A stretch of 64,000 nucleotides of DNA, taken from positions 230,434 to 294,433 of the forward strand of contig CAWFEN010000015.1 of assembly GCA_963814865.1 (NCBI GenBank), read 5' to 3'. This DNA comes from AP-15 sp963814865 (GTDB lineage Bacteria > Pseudomonadota > Alphaproteobacteria > ATCC43930 > CGMCC-115725). Each line of letters opens with the position of its first letter. The stretch's first letter is position 1. Position numbers and translations under genes: made by a program. A model generated the notes under the pieces. It worked only from the letters and a program-made list of their open reading frames with translations, was not told where the DNA came from and made no database searches. Below are positions 52,982-62,702 of this stretch, piece by piece.

Positions 52982-54874
52982 ATGATAGCTCCAGCCACTG
53001 CGCCTGATCTAATCCTGCATCGAGGGCTTTTCACCACGCTCGACCGCGCCAACCCGACGGCGAGCGCCGTTTCGATCACGGACGGCAAGTTCACCGCGGT
53101 CGGGCATGACCACGAGGTGATGCCGCTCGCCGGCGAACACACCCGGATTGTCGATCTCAAGGGCAAGCGCGTCCTGCCCGGCCTCATCGACAACCACCTG
53201 CACATCATTCGGGGCGGGCTCAACTTCAACATGGAGCTGCGCTGGGACGGGGTGCGCTCGCTCGCTGACGCGATGGCGATGCTGAAGCGCCAGGTCGAGA
53301 TCACCCCGCCGCCCCAATGGGTGCGCGTCGTTGGGGGGTTCACCGAACACCAGTTCGCCGAAAAGCGGTTGCCGACGATCAACGAAATCAATGCGGTCGC
53401 GCCCGATACGCCGGTCTTCCTGCTGCATCTGTACGACCGCGCGCTCCTCAACGCCGCGGCATTGCGTGCGGTCGGCTACACCGAGGACACCCCGGTCCCG
53501 CCCGGCGGCGAAATGGTGGTCGACAGCTACGGCAACCCGACCGGCCTGCTGCTGGCAAAGCCGAATGCCGGCATCCTCTACGCGGCGCTTGCCAAGGGCC
53601 CGAAACTGCCGTTCGACTACCAGATCAACTCCACGCGGCATTTCATGCGCGAACTGAACCGGCTCGGCGTGACCGGCGCGATCGACGCCGGCGGCGGCTC
53701 CCAGAACTACCCGGAAGACTACGCCGTCATCGAGAAGCTGGCCGCCGAAGGCCAGCTGACCGTGCGCATCGCCTATAATTTGTTCACCCAGAAACCAAAG
53801 GGCGAGAAGGACGACTTCCTCAACTGGACGCGGAATTCGACATACAAGGAGGGCAGCGACTATTTCCGGCACAACGGCGGCGGCGAAATGCTGGTCTTTT
53901 CGGCCGCCGATTTCGAGGATTTCCGCCAGCCGCGGCCGGACATGCCGCCCGAAATGGAGGGCGAACTCGAAGCGGTCGTGCGCATTCTTGCGCAGAACCG
54001 CTGGCCATGGCGCCTGCACGCGACCTATGACGAGACGATCTCGCGTGCGCTTGACGTGTTCGAGCGGGTCAACCAGGAGATCCCGCTCGATAGGTTCAAC
54101 TGGTTTTTCGACCACGCCGAAACGATTTCTGACAGGTCGATCGAACGCATCGCGGCGCTCGGCGGCGGCATCGCCGTGCAGCACCGCATGGCCTATCAGG
54201 GCGAATATTTCGTCGAACGCTATGGAATCGGGGCCGCCGAAGCGACGCCGCCGATCGCCAAGATCCTCGCCAGCGGGGTCAAAATCTCGGCCGGTACCGA
54301 CGCCACCCGCGTCGCCTCCTACAACCCGTGGGTGTCGCTCGCCTGGCTCGTCACCGGAACGACGGTCGGCGGCCTGCATCTCTATCCGCGGCGCAACTGC
54401 CTGGACCGCGAAACCGCGCTGCGGATGTGGACCGAGAACGTCACCTGGTTTTCGAACGAGGAAGGAAAGAAAGGCCGCATCGAGGTCGGGCAACTGGCCG
54501 ATCTCATCGTCCCGGATCGCGACTATTTTGCCTGCTCAGAGGACGAGATCGCCGACATTTCCGCGGTGCTGACGATCGTCGGCGGCAAATTGGTCTACGC
54601 CGCAAGCGACTTCGCCCGGCTCGACGAGGCCGGGCCGCCGCCCGCGATGCCCGATTGGTCGCCCGTCCGGCGGTTTGGCGGGTATGCCGCCTGGGGCGAC
54701 CGCTCCGGTTCGGGAGAGGCAGCGGCCCGGCGGTCGCTTGCCGCCACTTGCAGCTGCGCAAACCATTGCGGCATCCATGGACACGATCATGCCGCCGCCC
54801 GTTCGGCCCGGCTGCCGGTCAGCGATCTGAGGTCCTTCTGGGGCGCGCTTGGGTGCAGCTGCTTCGCATTCTAA
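52982..54874 (+). CDS. YtcJ-type amidohydrolase (Amidohydro_3)
   Basis: 630 residues, intact. Metal-dependent amidohydrolase with the HxH motif in VLPGLIDNHLHIIRGG (H72, H74). Later ligands are WRLHATYDETISR, FFDHAETISDRSIERIAALG, ISAGTDATRVASYNPWVSLA with the catalytic Asp, and the closing beta-sandwich KGRIEVGQLADLIVPDRDYF. The C-terminus is Cys/His-rich (CSCANHCGIHGHDH), which may bind an extra metal. Cytoplasmic; substrate unknown, perhaps an N-acyl or imidazolone-like amide. ATG 52982 follows GGAG by 10 bases. Confidence 0.87.
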   Translation: MIAPATAPDLILHRGLFTTLDRANPTASAVSITDGKFTAVGHDHEVMPLAGEHTRIVDLKGKRVLPGLIDNHLHIIRGGLNFNMELRWDGVRSLADAMAMLKRQVEITPPPQWVRVVGGFTEHQFAEKRLPTINEINAVAPDTPVFLLHLYDRALLNAAALRAVGYTEDTPVPPGGEMVVDSYGNPTGLLLAKPNAGILYAALAKGPKLPFDYQINSTRHFMRELNRLGVTGAIDAGGGSQNYPEDYAVIEKLAAEGQLTVRIAYNLFTQKPKGEKDDFLNWTRNSTYKEGSDYFRHNGGGEMLVFSAADFEDFRQPRPDMPPEMEGELEAVVRILAQNRWPWRLHATYDETISRALDVFERVNQEIPLDRFNWFFDHAETISDRSIERIAALGGGIAVQHRMAYQGEYFVERYGIGAAEATPPIAKILASGVKISAGTDATRVASYNPWVSLAWLVTGTTVGGLHLYPRRNCLDRETALRMWTENVTWFSNEEGKKGRIEVGQLADLIVPDRDYFACSEDEIADISAVLTIVGGKLVYAASDFARLDEAGPPPAMPDWSPVRRFGGYAAWGDRSGSGEAAARRSLAATCSCANHCGIHGHDHAAARSARLPVSDLRSFWGALGCSCFAF

Positions 54875-54895
54875 CTCGAGGCGTCCAGGCGTGCC

Positions 54896-56525
54896 ATGAC
54901 GCGAGCGATGCAGATGCAGACATCGCTCCCCACAAAGGCCGATGGTGCCGGGTCGGCATGGAGGCCGTTCCAGTACACTACCTTCACCGTGCTCTGGGCG
55001 GCGACGGTCCTTTCCAATATCGGCAGCTGGATGCAGAACGCCGCGGCGGGCTGGCTGATGACCAGCCTCAGCCCGCAGCCATTCAAAGTGGCCCTCGTTC
55101 AGGCGGCAACGACCTTACCCATGTTCCTGTTCAGCCTCCCTGCGGGAGCATTGGCCGACATCGTCGACCGCCGGCGCCTTCTGATCGTTATGCAGATCGC
55201 GGCGGTCGCGATCGCCGCCCTGTTCGCGATCTTCGTATGGCTGGACTGGATCACGCCGCGACTGGCTGCTGACATTTATTTCCCTATCGGGGATCGCGAC
55301 GGTTCTGACGATGCCGGCGTGGCAGGCGATCGTGCCGCAGCTCGTACCAAAGGAAGAGCTTCGTGCTGCAGTCGCCCTCAACGGCGTGGGCTTCAATATC
55401 AGCCGAGCCATCGGTCCCGCGTTGGCCGGCTTGGCGATTGGCGCACTCGGCATGGCCGCGCCCTATTGGATCAACGCCTTGAGCACGTTCGTCGTCATCG
55501 CCGCGCTGATCTGGTGGCGCCGTCCCGAGCCGTTCGCACAATCCCTACCCGCCGAGCGCTTCGTCAACGCCATTCGCAGTGGTTTGCGCTACGCTCGTTA
55601 TAACCCGGATCTGCGCGCGACCCTGATCCGATGCGCTGGCTTCTTCCCGCTCGCGAGCGTCTATTGGGCGCTTTTGCCGCTTCTCGTACGCACCCGGATC
55701 GCGGGCGGCCCGGAGACATACGGCATACTCCTCGGCGCAATCGGCGCGGGTGCCGTTTGCGGCGCATTCGCATTGCCGGCAGCGGCACGGCTGGGTGCCG
55801 ATCGGGTCGTGGCGGGGGCAACAGTTGGGACAGCACTTGCGCTCGCCCTGTTCGCCATCGCTCGTGAGCCTGCAACCGCCTTGATCGCATGCGTGTTCGC
55901 CGGAATTTCCTGGGTTGCCGCGATCGCCACCTTGAACGTATCGGCCCAGTTTGCGCTGCCGGCCTGGGTCCGGGGGCGCGGCATGGCGATGTTTGCAACC
56001 GTGCAGTTCGCGGGCTTGGCCGTTGGCAGCATCGTCTGGGGACAGGCAGCGCAAAGGATCGGCCTCCCGGCAGTTCACATCATCGCGGCGATCGCGTTGG
56101 TCGCCTCGATCCCGCTGCTGCGGCGCTGGAAGCTTCAGACCGCCGCCAGTCTCGATCTCGCGCCGTCGATGCATTGGCCCGCTCCGTTGCTCTCACACGA
56201 CATCGAGCCCGACCGAGGTCCGGTGCTGGTCACCGTCGAATACGTCGTCACCGCGGTCGATCGCGCGGCATTTCTCGCGGCGATGGTGAAGCTCGCGAGC
56301 GAGCGCCGGCGCGATGGCGCCTATGATTGGGGCATCTATGAGGACGCCGCGCAGGAGGGGGCCTTCGTCGAGACATTCTACATCGATTCCTGGCTCGAGC
56401 ACATGCGGCAGCATCAACGCGTTACCAATGCCGATCGCGTGCTGCAGGACGCGGTGCATAGCTTCCACGCGAAAGGCGCGCCCGCGGTCAGGCATTTGAT
56501 AGCGGCACAAGGGAGCGAAAAATGA
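54896..56525 (+). pseudogene. MFS_3 (EntS-like) exporter with C-terminal ABM-like domain, frameshifted
   Basis: Proton-coupled exporter with about 12 predicted membrane segments. ATG 54896; WRPFQYTTFTVLWAATVLSN, then MFLFSLPAGALADIVDRRRL (the A-motif region). The frame shifts near 55275 and continues as TFISLSGIATVLTMPAWQA and PQLVPKEELRAAVALNG to the end. The last 110 residues (GPVLVTVEYVVTAVDRAAFL, DSWLEHMRQHQRV) form a small alpha/beta dimer domain as in antibiotic-biosynthesis monooxygenases, a known fusion in this subfamily. The stop overlaps the DoxX gene. One base change would repair it. Confidence 0.78.
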
Positions 56526-56899
56526 TCGGATATGGGTTCCTGATTGCCCGGCTTTGTCTCGCTGCCGTGTTTCTCTATAGCGGGGTCGACAAGCTGTGGC
56601 ATTGGCGGTCGAGCATCGAAGAGGTCAAGGGCGACGGACTGCCATGGCCGGCGGTTTTCGCCGGCGCGACTGTCTTTACCCAACTCGTCGGCGGATGCCT
56701 CGTCGCCATAGGCTTGTTGGCATGGCTGGGCGCGCTGCTTCTCGCGGGCTTTACGGTTGCGGCCACGTTGCTCGGGCACCGCTTCTGGCTCCGCCGCGGA
56801 GCGGAGTTCCGGCACGAAGTGACGACCAGCCTGGAGCATGTGGCGATCGTCGGCGGGCTGCTCTTGCTCTGCCTCCTCGATTTCCCGGCCAGCGGATGA
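56522..56899 (+). CDS. DoxX-like small membrane protein
   Basis: 125 residues and four membrane helices: MIGYGFLIARLCLAAVFLYS, GVDKLWHWRSSIEEVKGDGL with the DoxX-type loop, LVGGCLVAIGLLAWLGALLL, and VAIVGGLLLLCLL. DoxX proteins are linked to quinone redox or to detoxification of radicals, but their reaction is unsettled. Its ATG overlaps the MFS_3 stop (ATGA), and the DHA2 transporter begins 10 bases later, so it belongs to the export operon. Confidence 0.82.
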   Translation: MIGYGFLIARLCLAAVFLYSGVDKLWHWRSSIEEVKGDGLPWPAVFAGATVFTQLVGGCLVAIGLLAWLGALLLAGFTVAATLLGHRFWLRRGAEFRHEVTTSLEHVAIVGGLLLLCLLDFPASG

Positions 56900-56909
56900 A
56901 GGACCGGGA

Positions 56910-58553
56910 ATGATCTACCAGGCACCCGGCGCAAGCGCCGCGCCCGCGGTCGCGGCCCACCCACCGCTCCCGGTCGCAATAACAACGATCGGTGTGATCG
57001 CGGTCGCGATGGTGGGTTCGACGATATCCTCGCAGCTGGTCGACCTCGATATCGCCGATATCGGCGGCGGTTTTTCGCTGTCGGCGGACGACGCATCTTG
57101 GATCGCCTGCGTCGCGACGATGGCGGAGGTCGTGAGCATTCCGATCGCCGCGATCCTGGTGCGCGCTCTGTCTCTGCGGCGGGTAGCGGTCTACAGCGCC
57201 TCGCTCTACGTAGTCTGCGCCTGCCTGAGCCTCCTCGTTTCCGGAGAAGATGGGCTGATCGTGCTGCGCGCCATGCAAAGCTATTGCAGCGGCACGATGT
57301 CGGTCCTGATGTTCGTCGCGGTCGTCGCGATCCTGCCGCCCGGCTTTGCGCGCAACATCGGGCTCGCCCTCTTCGCCTTCGCATCGACGGCGCCGACCGC
57401 GCTCAACGCCTCGGCCGGCGCCTTTGTGACTGAACGCTGGGGCTGGCAGGGTCTGTATTATTTCGACCTCACTTGGGGCCTGACATTCCTGGTGCTGGCT
57501 TGGCGCTTTCTTCGCCCGGCGCCGCGGGCGATGCGCCTGTCGGAAATCGACTGGCTCGGCTATGTCGTCCTTGCCGTCGGGCTGGCCGCCCTGATCCTGT
57601 TCGTGAAACAAGGCGACCGGTTCTTCTGGCTCGACAATCCCATCATCCGGCATGCCGGGCTGATCGCCGCCCTCGCCATTCCGCTGGCGCTCGTGCTGTT
57701 CCTGCTAAGGCGTCGGCCGCTGCTCGACCTGGGTCTGATGACGACCCCGACTTTCGGCTGGGCGATCGCGCTTGCGACCTTCTACCGTTTCGGTCTCGTC
57801 ATGACGGCGTTTGTCGTGCCGCAGGCGCTGACCCGTCTCCAGGGCTTCCGGATGGAGCAGATCGCTGATGCCAACATCTGGACGTTCTGGGCTCAATGTT
57901 TCAGCTTCCCGCTCGCTTGGTTGTGGGCGTCGCGCGGCGATGCGCGCCAGCCCTTGTCGCTGGGCCTCGCACTCTTCGCGGCCGGAGCGTTCGTCGCAAC
58001 CTGGCTGACGCCGCAATGGCAGGCGAACGATTTTCGTCTGGCCCTGGTTTTGGTCGGGACCGGGCAAGGCTTGTTCCTCGTGCCGACCCTGTTTTACTCG
58101 ACGCGCGATGTGAAGCCGGAGCAGGGGCCCACCGCGGCGGCGCTCTTCAACCTCAGCCGCATCGTCGGACAAACCTTCGGCATTGGTGCCGTAAGCGCGC
58201 TGATCAGGTATCGCGAGAATTTTCATTCCGCCGTGCTGGTCGAGAGCGTCAACAATGCCAGCTCCGCGGTGGCGGAGCGCTTAAACGGCCTCGTGGCAAG
58301 CTTCCTGGCGGCGAATGGCGATGCCGCACTCGCGACCAAGCAGGCCTGGGCGTCATTGTCGGCGACATTGTCCAATCAGGCTTATGTCCTGGCATTCGCC
58401 GATGCTTTCGTCATCATCTCAGCGGTGCTGGCCGTATCGGCGCTGCTGGTGCTGATGTTACCGCAACTGCATCCGACGACGAACAGTGCCGCAGCCGAAA
58501 CCGCGGCCCCGCCGGTCTTGACAAATTCGGCAGCCTCATCAGAGAGCCGGTAA
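56910..58553 (+). CDS. DHA2-family MFS transporter (EmrB-like)
   Basis: 547 residues and about 14 membrane segments, intact. It has an extended cytoplasmic N-terminus then VAITTIGVIAVAMVGSTISS, LDIADIGGGFSLSADDASWI, the helix-4/5 motif region FASTAPTALNASAGAF, and a C-terminal helix before a polar tail. ATG 56910 lies 8 bases after GGACCGGG; the ORF is open further upstream but without family sequence. Paired with an HlyD-type adaptor one base after its stop, it would form an EmrAB-like pump across both membranes, needing an outer-membrane channel from elsewhere. Confidence 0.87.
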   Translation: MIYQAPGASAAPAVAAHPPLPVAITTIGVIAVAMVGSTISSQLVDLDIADIGGGFSLSADDASWIACVATMAEVVSIPIAAILVRALSLRRVAVYSASLYVVCACLSLLVSGEDGLIVLRAMQSYCSGTMSVLMFVAVVAILPPGFARNIGLALFAFASTAPTALNASAGAFVTERWGWQGLYYFDLTWGLTFLVLAWRFLRPAPRAMRLSEIDWLGYVVLAVGLAALILFVKQGDRFFWLDNPIIRHAGLIAALAIPLALVLFLLRRRPLLDLGLMTTPTFGWAIALATFYRFGLVMTAFVVPQALTRLQGFRMEQIADANIWTFWAQCFSFPLAWLWASRGDARQPLSLGLALFAAGAFVATWLTPQWQANDFRLALVLVGTGQGLFLVPTLFYSTRDVKPEQGPTAAALFNLSRIVGQTFGIGAVSALIRYRENFHSAVLVESVNNASSAVAERLNGLVASFLAANGDAALATKQAWASLSATLSNQAYVLAFADAFVIISAVLAVSALLVLMLPQLHPTTNSAAAETAAPPVLTNSAASSESR

Positions 58554-58554
58554 A

Positions 58555-59764
58555 ATGCTGGCCGGATTGAAACGCATCGCGATGGTGCTTGGGCTGATCG
58601 TCCTGCTGGTTCCCGCCGGCTACTACGTCTGGCGCTGGTACGATCGTTCGCGCGATGTCCAAAGTACGAACGACGCGTACGTCCGGGGCGAAATTACGGA
58701 TGTCAGTTCCCGCGTCAGCGGGTATGCGGTGGAGGTACTGTTCGACGACGGCATGCCGGTAAAAGCGACCGACGTCGTCGTGCGGATCGACCCGCGCGAT
58801 TTCCGCATGGCGGTCGAAAAGGCTGAAGCAGCGCTCAACCAGGCCAAGGCCGATTTGGCCGCAGTAGTCGCCAGCCGTTGAGCTGGAAAAATCGAAGATC
58901 GCCGTAGCGGACGCAGCGCTGCGTTCGGCGGAGGCTCAGGCGAAGAATTCCGACACGATCTTGATGCGCGCAAGCGTTCTGGCCAAGGACAAATTCGGAA
59001 CCCAGGCCGCGCTCGATGCCGCCCAGGCGGCTGAGGTGAAAGCCCATTCGGACGTCGATCAGGCAACGGCCAACCTCGCCTACGAGAACCAGCAGCTGGT
59101 GGTGATCGATGCCAACGAAGCCGTGGCGAAGGCGCGGATCGATTCAGCCGCCGCGGCCTTGCTCTCGGCCAAATTCGCGCTTGCGGATACCGCAGTCTGG
59201 GCGCCGATCGACGGGATCGTCGCCAACCGTAAAACGCGCGTCGGCGAATACGTCGCGGCCGGCACGCACATGCTCTCCATCGTGCCGATCGAGAATCTCT
59301 GGGTGGAGGCCAATTATCGCGAGACGCAGATCGGCCGCATGAAAGTCGGCGATCCGGTCCGCATCGATGTCGATACTTATCCCGGCAAGCCGATCTGCGG
59401 CTACGTCGAAGCAATCTTGCCGGCCGCGGGGTCGGAATTTGCGCTGATCCCGCCGGACAACGCCACCGGCAATTTCACAAAGATCGTGCGCCGCTTCACC
59501 GTGCGCATCCGGTTCAACCGGCGCGATGCCAACGCGGTGCTGGCTCGTCCCGGCATGTCGGTGGAAACGGCCGTCGCGGTCTCCACGCCCGACAACGCCT
59601 CCCCGACGGAACGCGGCAACCGGGTCGGCTGCGAGTTCGATCCAGCAAAGGACATGGTCGAGCGGTCGCTTACGAAACTGCCCGAGCATCCCGGATTGGG
59701 CCGCGCTCGCCCGCAGGGCCCCGCGGGCACGGAGATCCCGACCCCTGCACGTCCAAAACAGTAG
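58555..59764 (+). pseudogene. HlyD/EmrA-like membrane-fusion protein, frameshifted
   Basis: Periplasmic adaptor of the pump. MLAGLKRIAMVLGLIVLLVP is the membrane anchor; VQSTNDAYVRGEITDVSSRV and SGYAVEVLFDDGMPVKATDV are the first lipoyl half. The frame closes after AAVVASR near 58880 and resumes as VELEKSKIAVADAALRSAEA (coiled coil), APIDGIVANRKTRVGEYVAA (second lipoyl half) and NLWVEANYRETQIGRMKVGD. Removing one C near 58877-58879 gives ASVELEKS and a full protein of about 402 residues. The Pro-rich tail is atypical. Confidence 0.8.
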
Positions 59765-60132
59765 CTAATTGATAACCGCCGTTCGCCAGACGCCATCAAA
59801 GCCTACGACATCGCCTTCGGTTGCCGCCTTGCATACTTGGGAAGGGATCCTGCAGTCCTCGTTGGATACGGGCTGCTCCAGGTGAACAACCGGAGCAGCG
59901 GCGGAGTCTCCCCAGGTCCGCTTTCCCACCCGCTGAGACCCGGCGACTGGCTCGAGGCAATGACCGAAAAGGGGCATGACCCGCTCTGGTTGTGACCCAA
60001 GCGACCGGCAGTTGTGGGTCCGCGAGCCGACCTTCACACTGTCCGATTTGTGCGCCACAGCCTCCGGTGACGCGCTGGCCCCAATTCTGCGCTTGCTGTC
60101 CGTCCCCAAACCTCCGCTGATCCTTCGTCGCC
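59765..60132. other. 368-bp gap at the cargo 2 / module B junction
   Basis: No gene recognised. It is the right border of the cargo lying between the relaxase and traG of module B. Compared with 4646-4790 in front of traG of module A I see no clear similarity until the traG start itself, so the two modules differ upstream of traG. Confidence 0.35.
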
Positions 60133-62113
60133 ATGAACGCGACCAAGATCCTCTGGGGACAGGTGCTCCTCGTCAGCACCGTCGTTCTTGCCTTCGTCTG
60201 GGCTGCGACGGAATGGACCGCATGGAAGCTCGGCTTCCAACATCAACTCGGCCATCCTTGGTTTGATGTCTTCGGCTGGCCCGTCTACCAGCCGCCGGCC
60301 TTCTTCTGGTGGTGGTTCGTCTACGACGCCTACGCACGTGATGTTTTCGTCGAGGGCGCCTATATCGCGGCGTCCGGCGGGATCGCCGCGGTCGTCGTGG
60401 CCGTCGCCATGTCGGTCTGGCGAGCGCGGGAGGTCAAACGGCGCACGACCTACGGGTCCGCGCGCTGGGCAGAGACGCGTGAAGTGCGCCATGCCGGCCT
60501 CTTCGGCTCTGACGGTGTGCTCCTCGGCCGCTGGCGCGACGGCTACCTCCGCCACGACGGTCCCGAGCATGTGCTGTGTTTCGCGCCGACCAGAAGCGGC
60601 AAGGGTGTCGGCCTGGTCGTTCCAACCCTCCTGACCTGGCCGGGATCGGCGATCGTCCACGACATCAAAGGCGAGAACTGGACTTCTGACTGCCGGCTGG
60701 CGGGCCCGTTTCGGACCCGTCCTGCTGTTCGATCCGACGAATGTGCAAAGCGCCGCGTACAACCCGTTGCTTGAGGTGCGCCCCGGCGAATGGGAGGTGC
60801 GTGACGTCCAGAACATCGCCGATGTTCTGGTCGACCCGGAGGGCGCGCTGGAACGGCGGAACCATTGGGAGAAGACCAGCCATTCGCTGCTGGTCGGAAC
60901 GATCCTGCATGTGCTCTACGCCGAGCCGGACAAAACGCTCGCTGGTGTCGCCAACTTCCTCTCCGACCCCAAGCGTCCGATCGAGACGACGCTGCGCGCG
61001 ATGATGACGACGCCGCACCTCGGTGGGTGCGGCGTACATCCCGTCGTCGCCAGCGCCGCGCGCGAGCTTCTGAACAAAAGCGAGAACGAGCGCTCCGGCG
61101 TGCTGTCGACAGCGATGTCGTTCCTCGGCCTCTATCGCGATCCCGTGGTGGCGACGGTGACGCGGCGATGCGACTGGCGCATCCGCGACCTCGTCGAGAA
61201 CGGCCGGCCGGCGACGCTCTATCTCGTCGTGCCGCCGTCCGACATCAGCCGCACCAAGCCGCTCGTGCGGCTGATCCTCAATCAGATTGGCCGCCGACTG
61301 ACGGAGAAGCTCGACGCCAAGCGCCGGCGACACCGCCTGTTGCTGATGCTCGACGAGTTCCCGGCATTAGGGCGGCTCGATTTCTTCGAGAGCGCCTTGG
61401 CCTTCATGGCCGGTTACGGCTTGAAGAGCTTCTTGATCGCCCAGAGCCTCAACCAGATAGAGAAGGCCTACGGCCCGAACAACTCGATCCTCGACAACTG
61501 CCATGTGCGCGTGAGCTTCGCCACCAACGACGAGCGGACCGCCAAGCGCGTGTCCGATGCGCTCGGTACTGCGACCGAACTGCGGGCGATGAAGAACTAT
61601 GCCGGTCATCGCCTGAGCCCGTGGCTCGGACACTTGATGGTCTCCCGCCAGGAGACGGCGCGGCCGCTGCTGACGCCCGGAGAGGTGATGCAGCTCCCGC
61701 ACGACGACGAGTTGGTGCTGGTCTCGGGCTGTCATCCGATCCGCGCCAAGAAGGCGCGCTACTACGAGGACCGGCAATTGCAGTCGCGCATTCTTCCGCC
61801 GCCCAAACCGCGCGCTGCCGTCCCGATCCTCACCTCCGCCGATGTGTCACCGCCGCAGGACGCCGGCGATTGGCAGGAAGCGATCGTCGCTCGGACGTCG
61901 ACCGATGATCCGGACAATGCCGGCATTCGGCGTGAACCGGAACTCCCCGAGCACGAAGAGATCGCACCGGAGCCGCGCAGGCCAGCCCGGGAATTCGAGC
62001 TCCCCGAAGACGAGCCGGACGATGATGCGCAGCGTCTTCGCGCGTTGCAGCGCCAGGTCCGCACCATCGCGCGCCAGGCCACGCTCGATCCCGGCGACGA
62101 CATGGGATTGTGA
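60133..62113 (+). pseudogene. traG: TraG/VirD4-type coupling protein (module B), frameshifted
   Basis: About 660 residues if repaired. MNATKILWGQVLLVSTVVLA opens; APTRSGKGVGLVVPTLLTWP is Walker A; after a shift near 60684 (GAGAACTGGACTTCTGACTG; the frame with LTAGWRARFGPVLLFDPTN is one base off) the protein continues through QSAAYNPLLEVRPGEWEV, Walker B LLLMLDEFPALGRL and a complete tail DPGDDMGL. Unlike the module A copy, the C-terminus is in frame. The lesion is inside the ATPase domain, so as read the protein is dead. The copy at 4791 could complement it. Confidence 0.85.
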
Positions 62114-62119
62114 ACCCGG

Positions 62120-62560
62120 ATGCGCATCAAGCACACTTTCCGGCTACCCCCGGAACTCGGGAGCAAGCTCGCCGACTACGCCGCTCGGAAGGGTGTGCCG
62201 CAGGCGCTCGTGGTGGAGACCGCGCTCGCCTCGTATCTGTCCCCCGACGGCGCCGATCGACTTGAGGCTGCCCTGGCCCGACGCCTCGACCGCATGACCC
62301 GTCAGCTCGAGCGGCTTGAACGGCACGGCCGCATTTCGAGCGAGGCGCTGGCGCTGTTCGTGCGCTTCTGGCTGATCAGCACGCCGCCGCTGCCCGACGC
62401 CGCCCAGACGGCGGCGCAGGCGAAGGGCAAGGAACGCTATGACGGTTTCGTCGAAGCGCTTGGGCGTCGGGTGGCGAAGGGCCGCACGCTCGCCGACGAG
62501 ATCGCGGCCGACATCGGTCCCGCCGCATCGGATGGAGGTTCGGAGCCCCTGCGGGATTGA
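62120..62560 (+). CDS. Ribbon-helix-helix (CopG-like) protein next to traG (module B)
   Basis: 146 residues; MRIKHTFRLPPELGSKLADY is the RHH strand-helix. About 75% similar to the module A copy, including VETALASYLSPDGADRLEAA and the C-terminal GRTLADEIAADIG. ATG 62120 is 6 bases after the traG stop. Intact. It is followed by 142 bases without a gene and then trbB. Probably a regulator of the transfer operon. Confidence 0.83.
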   Translation: MRIKHTFRLPPELGSKLADYAARKGVPQALVVETALASYLSPDGADRLEAALARRLDRMTRQLERLERHGRISSEALALFVRFWLISTPPLPDAAQTAAQAKGKERYDGFVEALGRRVAKGRTLADEIAADIGPAASDGGSEPLRD

Positions 62561-62702
62561 TCGGCGACCCTGCCGGCCGCTTGTCTTTCTATCCCGCAGC
62601 CCGACGCCCCTCTCAGCCTTGTTGCGCGCGCTCGTTTCCAACTCTTTCTAATCAACCCCGCTGATCAATCCGCCTCGACGAGGCGAGTTTGCGGGGTTCG
62701 CA

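Noticed and set aside
53009..54493. 494-codon minus-strand ORF
   Set aside because: Antisense to the amidohydrolase gene, whose catalytic motifs are on the plus strand.
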